Position numbers and translations under genes: made by a program. A stretch of 36,501 nucleotides of DNA from Bifidobacterium sp. (GTDB lineage Bacteria > Actinomycetota > Actinomycetes > Actinomycetales > Bifidobacteriaceae), in NCBI RefSeq assembly GCF_022640935.1, contig NZ_JALCCV010000023.1, positions 1 to 36,501 on the forward strand, written 5' to 3'. Of this stretch, positions 8,350-18,663 are shown one piece after another (within the stretch, counting starts at the first letter, position 1; every line of letters starts with the position of its first letter). The notes under the pieces are model-generated. The model was given only the letters and a program-made list of their open reading frames with translations. It was not told the DNA's origin and did no database searches.

Positions 8350-10786
8350 CGACTGTTTTCGCACCGGTCTTGCTGCGCACACGAACCTGCTGGCCAGGGC
8401 TGGGGTCCTGCAGACGCACGGTATGGGTCAAGTCACCCAGCGGCGCGGAAACCTTGACCTGCAGACCTAATGCCTCGAGGGTTTTACGTGCGTCATCGGT
8501 GTTCCGTCCGCGCACATCAGGTATCGTGACCATTTCCGGGCCCTTGGATACGACCACGTCGACCTCGTCGCCCCAAAGCAGCTGCGTTCCGGCCTGCACA
8601 GAGACCGAAACGACATCGCCCGCAGCCACAGTGTCGCTGAAATCCTCCGAATAGGTCGGTTTGAGCTTGGCATCGTCGAAAGCAGCCTGCGCATCGTCGC
8701 GCGACCGACCCACCACGTCGGGCATGCTCACCGGCATCGGGCCTTTGGACAGCGTGATGTCGATCCGTTTGCTATGATCCATCGTCGTGCCCGGGTCGGG
8801 GGTGATCGCGCTGGCCGTGTTCTTAGGCAGAGTGAGCGAATAATCGTCCTTGGATTCGTCGTGTTTCACATTCGTGAAGCCGAGACGGTCAAGCGCCGCC
8901 ATCGGGTCCTTGCCGTTGGCGGAGGTCGGGTCGAGAATATCGGTGGGAATGGTCGCCTGCCTGATGCCTTGCGAGATGATGATGGTGACCGTGCTGCCAT
9001 CGCGTTTGCCGACCCGGTCGCCGACATGCGCCGGCTCGGTCGCGATGATGTGGCCTTTGGCCACGCTGTCGCTGTAGCGTTTGGTGGCCTGATACGGGAT
9101 ATTCGCGACTTTCAGCGTGCTTTCATACGGCTCCCAAGCTACGTCGGCTATCGCGCATGGCGCGTCTGCGGCGCAGCTCGCATCGCTGGGCTTGGGCAAT
9201 GACCAATAGCTGCCGGGGCCGCGCAGATACCACCAGCCCATGCCGCCGCCGGACAAGGCAAGCACCAGCACTATGGCAAGCGCGATGATCAGCGGCTTGC
9301 GCCTATGGTGCGATCCGCGCTTGGGTCTCATATCGGAGCTGCGAAGGCCATCGGCATTGACGCTGACGTCTGAAGGGTCGCGGCTGCCGTTGGTATGGGC
9401 GTCACCGTCAGGCGAAGGCCGCGCTGGCGCCAGACCGATGGTCTGCGTCGCGGCCTGAGCGCTTTTCTTTTGGCGGTTGCCGGTTTGCCGCGCCGGCGAC
9501 AATATCTGCGTCGGCGCGGCCGGAGCATCTTGGGGCGGCATTTGCGTCGTCGATTGGCTGCCGCCATTGGACGTCGCCGAACCGGGGAATGCCTGCGCAG
9601 AGGCGCCACCTTCGTCAGACAGGGCGTCTGCTTCGTGCAGGGCGCCCGTTGCGCGATATTCCGTATTCGTCTGCGCGCCCGAATGGATGTCCGTCGACGT
9701 CTGCGGCGTTGGCCGACGTTGCGACGGGGGAACGGGGGGAGCCGACGGGGCGAGCGGGACGGCAGCAGCGCCCAGCGGCGTACGAACGGTATCGGAAGGC
9801 TGCGCACCTGTGCCTGCGAGGTGCGGGCGTCCATCCGACTGCCGCGCCTGCGGCTGTATGCCGGCAGCGGCATTGGCGGTGGTGTCTGCTTCGCCCGCAC
9901 GCGCAAGAGCGAGGTGATACTGCCAGGCGCCTGCATCCAGGGAGGTTGTGATGGCGCGCAGCTCGTCAAGCGCCTCTTGGGCGTTCTCGGGGCGCGCCTC
10001 GACTGCGCGTGCGGTCAGATGGGCGACGAACGCCGACACGCGCTCGTCGATGCCCGGGCAAGGGCCGGAAAGCGCAGGCACATCTTCGTGCACATGTTTG
10101 AATACCAACGTCACCGGATTTTCGGACCTGAATGGGACTTCGCCGGCGAGCATCTCCCAAGCCATGATGCCGACGGAATACAGATCGCCCTGCGTGGTCG
10201 CCTGATTGCGTTCGATCATCTCGGGCGCGAGGTAGGCGGCGGTGCCCAGCAGCATGCCGGTGGAGGAAAGCGTGGCCTGCGAGGCGGCCTTGGCCAAGCC
10301 GAAATCGGTGATCTGCACATGCCCACGGTCGTTGAGCAGAATATTTTCCGGCTTGATGTCGCGATGGACCACGCCGGCCCGATGCGCGGCGGCGAGGCCT
10401 TCGAGCGTTTCGGCGGTGATGCGCAGCGTCTCGCGCACGCTGAACGTGCCCTGCGCATCCATTTCATGACGCAGATTGACGCCATGGACATATTCCATGA
10501 CCAGGTAGTCGAGCCCTTCGTATGCGCCGGTGTCGTAGACCTGCACGATATGGGCGTTGGCGATGGCTGCGGCCGACCTGGCCTCGCGGTGGAAACGTTG
10601 CACGAATTGGTCACGATGGGGGCCTCGCGCCAATTGAATATGCATGATCTTGATGGCGACGGTGCGTTCGAGCCGCTCGTCAAGCGCCTGATAGACCGTG
10701 GCCATGCCGCCGTCGGCGATCTTGCGCACGATGCGGTATCGTCCCTCGATCGTCTGCCCTTGCGGCGCTTGCGCGGCTTCAATCAT
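8330..10786 (-). CDS. Membrane Ser/Thr protein kinase with four PASTA domains
   Basis: A eukaryotic-type (Hanks) kinase of 818 residues that senses cell-wall material outside and phosphorylates proteins inside. The kinase domain (about 14-285) shows the glycine loop ADGGMATVY, catalytic Lys46 in VAIKIM, HRDIKPEN (141-148, Asp143), DFG (161-163) and the APE-like APEM. A Pro/Ala/Thr-rich linker (about 290-495) precedes one membrane helix (about 497-520). Outside lie four PASTA repeats (about 530-607, 608-682, 683-750, 751-818) with motifs such as MPDVVGRSRDDAQ and IPDVRGRNTDDARK. The neighbours plsC and the polyprenyl synthase resemble the pknL region of mycobacteria and corynebacteria, so PknL-type is my guess over PknB, which usually sits with rodA and pbpA. 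The idsA-like gene ends 78 bases upstream on the same strand. Confidence 0.93.
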   Translation of the reverse strand: MIEAAQAPQGQTIEGRYRIVRKIADGGMATVYQALDERLERTVAIKIMHIQLARGPHRDQFVQRFHREARSAAAIANAHIVQVYDTGAYEGLDYLVMEYVHGVNLRHEMDAQGTFSVRETLRITAETLEGLAAAHRAGVVHRDIKPENILLNDRGHVQITDFGLAKAASQATLSSTGMLLGTAAYLAPEMIERNQATTQGDLYSVGIMAWEMLAGEVPFRSENPVTLVFKHVHEDVPALSGPCPGIDERVSAFVAHLTARAVEARPENAQEALDELRAITTSLDAGAWQYHLALARAGEADTTANAAAGIQPQARQSDGRPHLAGTGAQPSDTVRTPLGAAAVPLAPSAPPVPPSQRRPTPQTSTDIHSGAQTNTEYRATGALHEADALSDEGGASAQAFPGSATSNGGSQSTTQMPPQDAPAAPTQILSPARQTGNRQKKSAQAATQTIGLAPARPSPDGDAHTNGSRDPSDVSVNADGLRSSDMRPKRGSHHRRKPLIIALAIVLVLALSGGGMGWWYLRGPGSYWSLPKPSDASCAADAPCAIADVAWEPYESTLKVANIPYQATKRYSDSVAKGHIIATEPAHVGDRVGKRDGSTVTIIISQGIRQATIPTDILDPTSANGKDPMAALDRLGFTNVKHDESKDDYSLTLPKNTASAITPDPGTTMDHSKRIDITLSKGPMPVSMPDVVGRSRDDAQAAFDDAKLKPTYSEDFSDTVAAGDVVSVSVQAGTQLLWGDEVDVVVSKGPEMVTIPDVRGRNTDDARKTLEALGLQVKVSAPLGDLTHTVRLQDPSPGQQVRVRSKTGAKTVVTLTVV

Positions 10787-10864
10787 GGCGGTGTGTACGG
10801 CCCCTCGTCTCGTGGATATGCCTTGAGAATAATCATCCCTTAGTGTACATGCCGCAAGCGAGAC

Positions 10865-11983
10865 TTATGCGTCATACGCCGGCATCATGCGCGCGCAGGC
10901 GCTGCGCACCAGTGTCTTGGCCGCGCGGCTCAGCAACGTGTTTTTTTCGATTGCGGCGCTGGACTTGCGCAACAATGCGCTGATGCGCCGCCTGGACTGC
11001 GCCACGGCTCCGGTGGACGCGAACAACCTGATCACCTCAGCCACATCGCTGCCGGAACGGGTGGAGGCGCCGTAGATCGCCAGCAGACGTTCGCGCTGTT
11101 GGGCGTCGGCGCGCTGCAGCGCATCGGCCAGCAGCACCGTATGTTTGCCCTCGCGAATATCGCCGCCCAACGGCTTGCCGCTGGAATGGCCATTTGCATC
11201 CACATCAATCAGATCATCGGCGAGCTGGAAGGAGATCCCCAGTGGCTCCCCGATCTGCAAGGCGCTTTCATGCGCGCCGGCCGGATCAAGCCCGGCGGCC
11301 AGGAAGCCCAGTTCGAGCGGAGCGATAGCGGTGTAGCTCGCGGTCTTCCAGCGAAATACTTCCAATGAAGCCTGTGCGAGGCGCTGCGGATCATCGAGCG
11401 GGATCGTTTCCGCCGACAGATCGAGCACCTGACCGATCGAGACTGCGCGCTGCATGTCCAAAAACACCTGCGCACCTGTGCCAGGGCTGTGCAGCTGCGC
11501 CAACGCCGCGTCGGCGATGCGCACGCTCGCCGTCGCCAGCAGGTTGCCCAGCATAAGGGCCAAGCCGCCCCCGAGACGCTCGTCGCCGCCGAATTCCAGC
11601 GCCTTGTGCGCGCTGGGCGCGCCGCGCCGCAGATCGGAATCGTCGATGATGTCGTCATGGATCAGGGCTGAAGTTTGGTAGATCTCCAAAGCGCATGCAA
11701 GATCCAGCATGGCTTCGCGATTGTGCGTCGCCGGCGGCGTCGCCGCCGACGGCGCAGACGCGGATTGACCGTGCCCGAGCGAATCGGCCGCCGCATCATA
11801 GGCGTCCAGAGCCAGCAGCGCTCGCAAGCGCTTGCCGCCTGAATTCGAGGCGAGCGCCTGCATGCGGACTTTATCGAGCAGACCCGCATACGGCATGGGG
11901 GAGTCCTGCGGCGTTGCGAGGAAGCGTGCCGTCAACACGTCCATGCGTGATTCAAGGGTGCCCCAATCGCCTGCTGTTCTCAT
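10865..11983 (-). CDS. idsA: Polyprenyl (geranylgeranyl-type) diphosphate synthase
   Basis: Trans-type prenyl synthases condense isopentenyl diphosphate with allylic diphosphates to build C15-C20 or longer chains for lipid carriers and quinones. The 372-residue protein has the early GGKRLR box (49-54), the first Asp-rich motif HDDIIDDSDLRRG (from 109), the LMLGNLL segment and the second Asp-rich motif LADDLIDVDANG, followed by GGDIREGKHT. The region at 68-90 is an Ala/Ser/Thr-rich insertion. The start used is ATG 11983; ATG 11945 is an alternative that would shorten the N-terminus by 13 residues. It lies upstream of the PASTA kinase on the same strand and may be co-transcribed. A perfect DnaA box lies 10 bases before the start codon. 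Chain length is not deducible from the sequence alone. Confidence 0.88.
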   Translation of the reverse strand: MRTAGDWGTLESRMDVLTARFLATPQDSPMPYAGLLDKVRMQALASNSGGKRLRALLALDAYDAAADSLGHGQSASAPSAATPPATHNREAMLDLACALEIYQTSALIHDDIIDDSDLRRGAPSAHKALEFGGDERLGGGLALMLGNLLATASVRIADAALAQLHSPGTGAQVFLDMQRAVSIGQVLDLSAETIPLDDPQRLAQASLEVFRWKTASYTAIAPLELGFLAAGLDPAGAHESALQIGEPLGISFQLADDLIDVDANGHSSGKPLGGDIREGKHTVLLADALQRADAQQRERLLAIYGASTRSGSDVAEVIRLFASTGAVAQSRRRISALLRKSSAAIEKNTLLSRAAKTLVRSACARMMPAYDA

Positions 11984-11992
11984 ACCTACGAG

Positions 11993-12001
11993 TTATCCAC
12001 A
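11993..12001 (+). promoter_or_regulatory. DnaA box 1 (TTATCCACA)
   Basis: A perfect match to the DnaA-binding consensus TTATNCACA, lying ten bases upstream of the idsA-like start codon on the other strand. Binding by DnaA would cover the start region of that gene. Confidence 0.6.
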
Positions 12002-12048
12002 TCGTCATGACAAAACGAAAACGCAGTCATTGCAACGCAAACAACCGT

Positions 12049-12057
12049 TTATCCACA
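12049..12057 (+). promoter_or_regulatory. DnaA box 2 (TTATCCACA)
   Basis: A second perfect TTATCCACA in the same orientation, 56 bases after the first, in the same short gap between the divergent idsA-like and DUF4192-like genes. Confidence 0.6.
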
Positions 12058-12185
12058 TTGCCCGGATTCGCTTGCCGCGACGCTGCCGACTTGCGCATAG
12101 TGGAAGAACCAGTTGCCGTTGTGCAATGCGACTGAACGAACGATTGGGCGAAACGAGCGCGGCGAACCGCGGAAAGGATGGCATC

Positions 12186-12863
12186 ATGGACATGCAGACA
12201 CCGGCAACGACGCGAGAAATGCCGCAGATGCAGGAGCTTACGCTCGAGGAACTGGAAACGCAAGCGCAGCTTTTCCGTGAGCAACGCAGGTACAAGGGCG
12301 TTGCGCAAGCCGACGCCGATTGGATCGCCCGGCCGTTCGCCTCGTGGATGCGCGGTTTGGAAACGGCCGCCGTTGCGTCGCAACACGAGACGGTGTTGGA
12401 ACGCGAAGACATGGCCATGCTCGCCGTGGGAATGGCCGAAACGCTCTCGATAAGAGATGCACTGATCGTCTCGCTGGTTGCCGGCGCCGGCCAGTGCAGC
12501 GAGCGCCGCATGGTCGCCTTCGCCGCGCATCCGCATGATCCGCGCAATGCGCGCGCCATGTACCGCCTGTTGCGCGGCGCGTTCGAAGACGAACAGGCGC
12601 CGCTGGATCGCCGACGTTGCCGTGCCGGCGTGGGGATGATGCTGGATGTCGCGCAGTTCACGTCGGGACGCTTCGGCGTGCAGCCGCTTGCCGTTGCCGG
12701 CTACATCCTGTGGTGGCTGGGAGATAGCTCGGCCTTGCGATATGCGCTCGAAGCCCTTGATCGAGATGATCGATGCACGCTGGCAGCGATCATATGCTCG
12801 GCCTTGGAACACGGCATAGGCCCTGTAAATAGAGGGAAAGAAACAGCTATGGCCGGAGGATGA
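12186..12863 (+). CDS. DUF4192-like protein of unknown function
   Basis: A 225-residue protein that I place in the actinobacterial DUF4192 family, mainly on its C-terminal segment [20 protein letters not shown], then [21 protein letters not shown]. This is the helical block typical of that family, with small residues and a GD pair. The middle carries helices with [11 protein letters not shown] and [19 protein letters not shown]. No enzyme motif, signal or membrane segment is visible, so it is probably cytoplasmic. The start at ATG 12186 has GGAAAGGA about ten bases upstream; the frame is open further back but without family-like sequence. It ends 134 bases before the sigA start on the same strand. 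No function is assigned. Confidence 0.72.
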   Translation: MDMQTPATTREMPQMQELTLEELETQAQLFREQRRYKGVAQADADWIARPFASWMRGLETAAVASQHETVLEREDMAMLAVGMAETLSIRDALIVSLVAGAGQCSERRMVAFAAHPHDPRNARAMYRLLRGAFEDEQAPLDRRRCRAGVGMMLDVAQFTSGRFGVQPLAVAGYILWWLGDSSALRYALEALDRDDRCTLAAIICSALEHGIGPVNRGKETAMAGG

Positions 12864-12937
12864 GACGGCGGAAAAGAAAAATCGCGGGAATAATCGTCCG
12901 TGCAAGATGGTTAACTCCAATAGTTGACGATTTGCCC

Positions 12938-12966
12938 TTGTCAGAAGTGTGCCTTTGTGCTATGTA
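12938..12966 (+). promoter_or_regulatory. Putative sigA promoter
   Basis: TTGTCA (12938-12943) and TATGTA (12961-12966) are separated by exactly 17 bases. The transcript would start near 12973, leaving about 25 bases of leader that includes the AGGAGG site. The -35 is good and the -10 is weak. Confidence 0.4.
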
Positions 12967-12997
12967 CGCTACGGCAGGATCACCCAGGAGGATAGGT

Positions 12998-14548
<1,551 letters not shown>

Positions 14549-14568
14549 TCCGGGCCTTGGCTCAGCAG

Positions 14569-14584
14569 CGCCGGCAGACCGGCG
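14569..14584 (+). terminator. Short GC hairpin after sigA
   Basis: CGCCGG (14569-14574) and CCGGCG (14579-14584) form a 6-bp stem with a CAGA loop, 20 bases after the sigA stop. There is no T-run, so it is only a possible terminator. Confidence 0.35.
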
Positions 14585-14662
14585 ATCAGGCTCTTCCCGT
14601 CGTCATATGAACGGCGAGTGTGGCTTTTCGCTGCGGGTACGGTGTCAGGAATGGCGTGCATG

Positions 14663-14711
14663 AGTCACATGCCAGTCACATGGCCTGCAGCGGGATTCGA
14701 CGTGGGATTCG
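14663..14711 (+). repeat. Two short direct-repeat pairs upstream of parE
   Basis: AGTCACATG occurs at 14663-14671 and 14674-14682 (11-base period). GGGATTCG occurs at 14692-14699 and 14704-14711 (12-base period). They occupy the 75 bases before the parE start and could be protein-binding sites, but no partner protein is known. Confidence 0.4.
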
Positions 14712-14737
14712 TCGTGAATTATTGAGGAGAACAACAA

Positions 14738-16984
14738 TTGGCTGAGGATTACAACGCCAAGAACCTGTCGGTGCTCGAAGGCCTGGACGCCGTGCGCAAA
14801 CGCCCAGGCATGTACATCGGCACAACCGACAGCCAAGGTCTCATGCACTGCCTGTGGGAGATCATCGACAACGCGGTGGATGAGGCGCTGGCGGGCGCAT
14901 GCAGCCGCATCATCGTCACGCTGCATGCCGATGGCTCGATTGAAGTGGCCGACAATGGCCGTGGCATCCCTGTCGACGTGGAGCCCAAGACCAAGCTCAC
15001 TGGCGTCGAGGTCGTACTGACCAAGCTGCACGCCGGCGCGAAATTCGGCAATAATTCATACAACGCCGCAGGCGGCCTGCACGGGGTCGGCTCCTCGGTG
15101 GTCAACGCGCTCAGTTCACGCCTCGACGTCGAAGTCGATCGCAATGGCAAGACCTATCACATGGCCTTCCACCAGGGCCATCCTGGCATCTACAGGGACG
15201 CCGATCCGCAGCGGCCCTCGCCGGATGCGCCATTCAAGCGCACGAGGAAAAACAAGCCGACCGAGCTGCAGATCATCGGCAAGGTCAGCCCGCGCACCAC
15301 TGGCACACGCGTGCGCTACTGGGCGGATCCCGAGATATTCAACGACACCGCCGAATTCAGCTACGACCTGCTCATCGACCGCGTGCGCCAGACCAGTTTC
15401 CTCGTTCCGGGCCTCAAAATCATCGTCATCGACGAGCATATCGCCGAAACGGGCGATGCCGATATCGACGATCTCATGGAAGTCGATGCCCAGATCGGGA
15501 GCGAAGCCGACGGAGAGGCCGATGATGAGGCCGCGACACCTGCAAGCCCGGCATCGGCCACTTCCCTGATCGTCACCCAGGCCCAAGGCCATACCCACCG
15601 GCGCGTCGAAGAATTCCTGCATACCGGCGGCGTCAAAGATTTCGTCGACTACCTTTCGCATGGCGAGGCGGTATGTGGCATCTGGCATATCACCGGCACC
15701 GCGACCTACAGCGAGGAAACGCAAGCCGTGGACGAGAACGGCGATCTGCATGCGCGCAAGGTCACGCGCGACTGCGGCGTTGATATCGCGCTGCGCTGGA
15801 TCAATGGCTATGACACGACGCTGCGCAGCTTCGTGAACGTCGTGGAGACGCCGGGCGGCGGCATGCATGTCGACGGCTTCCTGCAGAGCCTGACCAAGCA
15901 GATCCGCAAGGCCGTGGAAGACAACGCCCGCAAGCTCAAGGTCAATCTCAAGGATGCCAGCACCCGCGTCGAGCGCGACGACATCCTCGCCGGGCTCGTG
16001 GCCGTCGTCACCGTGCGCATCGCAGAGCCGCAGTTCCAAGGCCAGACCAAGGACGTGCTCGGCACGGCGGCGGTGCGCGGCATCGTCTCGCGCATGACCG
16101 ACAAGCAGTTCGGCGAGATGATCGCCGGATCCAAGCGCGGCTATAAAGAGCAGTCCGCCCGCGTGCTCGAAAAGATCACCAGCGAGATGCATGCGCGCAT
16201 CCAGGCGCGCAAGACCAAGGAGGTCACGCGGCGCAAGAATGCGCTCGAATCCGCCTCCATGCCTCCTAAGCTCTCCGATTGCCAACCCGGCAACGACGAT
16301 GTGGCCGAGCTGTTCATCGTCGAGGGCGATTCCGCATTGGGCACCGCCAAGGCGGCCCGCAATTCCAGCTTCCAGGCGCTGCTGCCCATTCGCGGCAAGA
16401 TCCTGAACGTGCAGAAGGCTTCGCTTGCGCAGATTCTCGCGAATAAGGAGTGCGCTGCGATCATTCAGGTCGTCGGCGCGGGCTCGGGGCCGAACTTCGA
16501 CATCGAGCAGGCGCGATACAACAAAATCGTCATGATGACCGACGCCGACGTCGACGGCGCGCACATCCGCACGCTGCTGCTGACGCTGTTCTACCGCTAT
16601 ATGCGACCGCTGATCGAATACGGCCACGTCTACGCCGCCGTGCCGCCGCTGCACCGCATCGCGCTGGCAGGCAAACACAAAGGCGAATACATTTACACAT
16701 ACTCGGATGACGAATTGGCGGGCAGGCTCGAGGAACTGACGCGGCAGCGCATCGATTTCAACAGCGATGTGCAGCGTTACAAGGGTCTGGGGGAGATGGA
16801 CGCCGACCAGCTGGCCGACACCACCATGGACCCGCGCACGCGCATGCTGCGGCGCATCCGCATGGAGGACGCCGCGCACGCCAGCGACATGTTTGAGCTG
16901 CTCATGGGCGACGAAGTGCCGCCGCGCAAGCAATTCATCATCGAAAACGCCGACGACTTCGACCGCTCGCGCATCGATACTTGA
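14738..16984 (+). CDS. parE: DNA topoisomerase IV subunit B
   Basis: ParE is the ATPase subunit of topoisomerase IV, which pairs with ParC to unlink daughter chromosomes. The 748-residue protein has the GHKL ATP site: Glu41 and Asn45 in EIIDNAVDEA, DNGRGIP (72-78) and GGLHGVGSSVVNAL (112-125). The transducer domain follows, then TOPRIM with EGDSALG (Glu529) and DADVDG (602-607), and the tail block QRYKGLGEMDADQL. It has no GyrB-type long insert in TOPRIM. An acidic, Ala-rich insertion (about residues 231-285) lies in the middle of the transducer. The TTG start is supported by TTGAGGAG about nine bases upstream and by the product beginning MAEDYNAKNLSVLEGLDAVR. I prefer ParE over GyrB because a ParC-type subunit is encoded further on, at 26747-29404. 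Confidence 0.92.
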   Translation: MAEDYNAKNLSVLEGLDAVRKRPGMYIGTTDSQGLMHCLWEIIDNAVDEALAGACSRIIVTLHADGSIEVADNGRGIPVDVEPKTKLTGVEVVLTKLHAGAKFGNNSYNAAGGLHGVGSSVVNALSSRLDVEVDRNGKTYHMAFHQGHPGIYRDADPQRPSPDAPFKRTRKNKPTELQIIGKVSPRTTGTRVRYWADPEIFNDTAEFSYDLLIDRVRQTSFLVPGLKIIVIDEHIAETGDADIDDLMEVDAQIGSEADGEADDEAATPASPASATSLIVTQAQGHTHRRVEEFLHTGGVKDFVDYLSHGEAVCGIWHITGTATYSEETQAVDENGDLHARKVTRDCGVDIALRWINGYDTTLRSFVNVVETPGGGMHVDGFLQSLTKQIRKAVEDNARKLKVNLKDASTRVERDDILAGLVAVVTVRIAEPQFQGQTKDVLGTAAVRGIVSRMTDKQFGEMIAGSKRGYKEQSARVLEKITSEMHARIQARKTKEVTRRKNALESASMPPKLSDCQPGNDDVAELFIVEGDSALGTAKAARNSSFQALLPIRGKILNVQKASLAQILANKECAAIIQVVGAGSGPNFDIEQARYNKIVMMTDADVDGAHIRTLLLTLFYRYMRPLIEYGHVYAAVPPLHRIALAGKHKGEYIYTYSDDELAGRLEELTRQRIDFNSDVQRYKGLGEMDADQLADTTMDPRTRMLRRIRMEDAAHASDMFELLMGDEVPPRKQFIIENADDFDRSRIDT

Positions 16985-16994
16985 TTCGGCGTGC

Positions 16995-17026
16995 GACCTT
17001 TCCAAGAAACTGGGAACAGGTCTTTT
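16995..17026 (+). terminator. Intrinsic terminator after parE
   Basis: GACCTTTCC (16995-17003) pairs with GGAACAGGTC (17013-17022) with one bulged C, followed by TTTT and a further T-rich stretch. It begins 11 bases after the parE stop, where aspA approaches from the other side. Confidence 0.7.
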
Positions 17027-17118
17027 CTACGTTTTGGCAACTCTCGCAGACCACGCGCGGAGGGCGCAACAACGTATGGCGACGCACGCCCATCACGGCC
17101 CCGCGGTAGCGCCCGCCG

Positions 17119-18663
17119 CTATTTGCGCCGTTCGCGGCAGGTCTGGCCGAGCCTGCGCGACAGGGCGATCGGATCGAGCAGGTCGTCAAGCTCCGTATTC
17201 GACAGTTCGGTATGCTCGCCGGCCACTTGGCGGACGGTTTTGTTTTCTCCCACGGCCAGTTGCGCGATCTTGACGGCCCGTTCGTAGCCGATGCTCGCGT
17301 TCAATGACGCGGAAATCGACGGCGAAGCCTGCGCATGCTGCAATCCGGCCTTGGTGTTCACGGTGATGCCATCCACGCAATTGCGCTTGAACATGAGCAT
17401 GGCATTGATGAGCAGTTCCATGCCGTCGAGCAGCGAGTGAATGATCACCGGGTCGAAGGCGTTGAGCTGCAGCTGGGCCTCGGAAGCCGCCCACGTGACC
17501 GTGGTGTCCATGCCAAACACCTTGAAGCAGCATTGGTCGACGCATTCGGGAATGACCGGGTTGACCTTGCCAGGCATGATGCTGCTGCCGGCCTGACGGG
17601 CGGGGACGCGCAGCTCGTTGAACCCGTCGCGCGGTCCGGAGTTGAGCAGCCGCAGGTCGTCGGCGGCCTTCTTCAGGTGCACGGCGACGTTTTTGAGCGC
17701 GCTCGACAGCGCGATGTATACGCTCATATCGGTGGTTGCGGCGATCGGATCGGGAGCCGCAGTGATTGGCAGCCCCGTATTCTCCGCCAGATGGGTGAGC
17801 GAGGCTTCGCGGAAGCGCAGGTCGGCGCAGATGCCGGTGCCGACGGCCGTGGCACCTAGATTGAGTTCGCTCAACTGGGGGACCAGTGATTCCAAGGTGA
17901 GCCAGTCGGCTTTCAAAAAGCTGGCGAAAGCGTGGAATTCCTGCCCGAACGTCATCGGCACGGCGTCCTGCAGCTGCGTGCGCCCGATCGTGACATCGTT
18001 GATATGCCGGTCGGCAAGATCATGGAAGGCCTTGGCCAGCGTCTTGCAGGCGATCGCCAGCGGTTTGATCTCGCTGATCAATGCGAGCTTGCAGGCCGCG
18101 GGATAGGTGTCATTGGTCGACTGGGATGTGTTGACATCGTCGTTGGGATGGATGCGTGCATACTCGCCTTTGGCGTGCCCGCCGATTTCCAAGGCGCGGT
18201 TGGCGATCACCTCGTTCATGTTCATATTCAGCGATGTGCCGGCGCCGCCCTGCAGCTCGTCGACAGGGAACTGGTCGGCCAGCGCGCCTCCTTCGATCTC
18301 CAAGCATGCCGCGACGATGAGGCGGGACTTGCCCTCGCCGATCAAGCCCAGCTGCGCATTGGCCTGGGCGCAGGCGCGCTTGACGGTGGCGTAGGCCCTG
18401 ATGAGCTGTGGATGGTTGGAGTCCGAGCGTCCCGAGACCGTGAAATTATGCATGGCGCGCAACGTATGGATACCCCAGTAAACGTCTTTGGGCACATCGA
18501 GTTCGCCGATGCAATCATGCTCGCGGCGCGTAAGGGGCGGTTTTGGGCTGATTGATGCCGTTGTTTCGGCTGGCTCGGCGCCACGCGTCTTTGCTGGGAA
18601 AACCGTTCGGACTGGCGTGGACTGATCAGACGCTGCATCGTTGAGGAAAATATGGTCGGACAT
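17119..18663 (-). CDS. aspA: Aspartate ammonia-lyase
   Basis: Aspartase reversibly splits aspartate into fumarate and ammonia in the cytoplasm as a homotetramer. From ATG 18663 the protein has 514 residues. The first 45 or so are a low-complexity extension not seen in typical aspartases of about 470 residues. The core begins REHDCIGELDVPKDVYWG and contains GGAGTSLNMNMNEVIANRALE, HPNDDVNTSQSTNDTYP and IGRTQLQDAVPMTFGQEF. The superfamily signature GSSIMPGKVNPVIPE (from residue 359) carries the catalytic serine loop. LNMNMNEV and the DVY start favour aspartase over fumarase C. GGAAGGTG sits upstream of ATG 18663; an ATG 16 codons earlier lacks such a site. The gene stands alone, facing parE and diverging from the DUF2975 gene. 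Confidence 0.9.
   Translation of the reverse strand: MSDHIFLNDAASDQSTPVRTVFPAKTRGAEPAETTASISPKPPLTRREHDCIGELDVPKDVYWGIHTLRAMHNFTVSGRSDSNHPQLIRAYATVKRACAQANAQLGLIGEGKSRLIVAACLEIEGGALADQFPVDELQGGAGTSLNMNMNEVIANRALEIGGHAKGEYARIHPNDDVNTSQSTNDTYPAACKLALISEIKPLAIACKTLAKAFHDLADRHINDVTIGRTQLQDAVPMTFGQEFHAFASFLKADWLTLESLVPQLSELNLGATAVGTGICADLRFREASLTHLAENTGLPITAAPDPIAATTDMSVYIALSSALKNVAVHLKKAADDLRLLNSGPRDGFNELRVPARQAGSSIMPGKVNPVIPECVDQCCFKVFGMDTTVTWAASEAQLQLNAFDPVIIHSLLDGMELLINAMLMFKRNCVDGITVNTKAGLQHAQASPSISASLNASIGYERAVKIAQLAVGENKTVRQVAGEHTELSNTELDDLLDPIALSRRLGQTCRERRK

Noticed and set aside
9395..10843. Open frame antisense to the PASTA kinase
   Set aside because: Arg-rich low-information product with no motif; the minus-strand kinase explains the region.
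11993..12057. Replication origin suggested by the two DnaA boxes
   Set aside because: No dnaA, dnaN or rpmH nearby, no cluster of further boxes and no AT-rich unwinding element; a regulatory or titration role is more likely.
15116..17005. Long open frame antisense to parE
   Set aside because: A shadow of GC-rich codon use; composition is unlike a real protein and the sense strand is clearly ParE.
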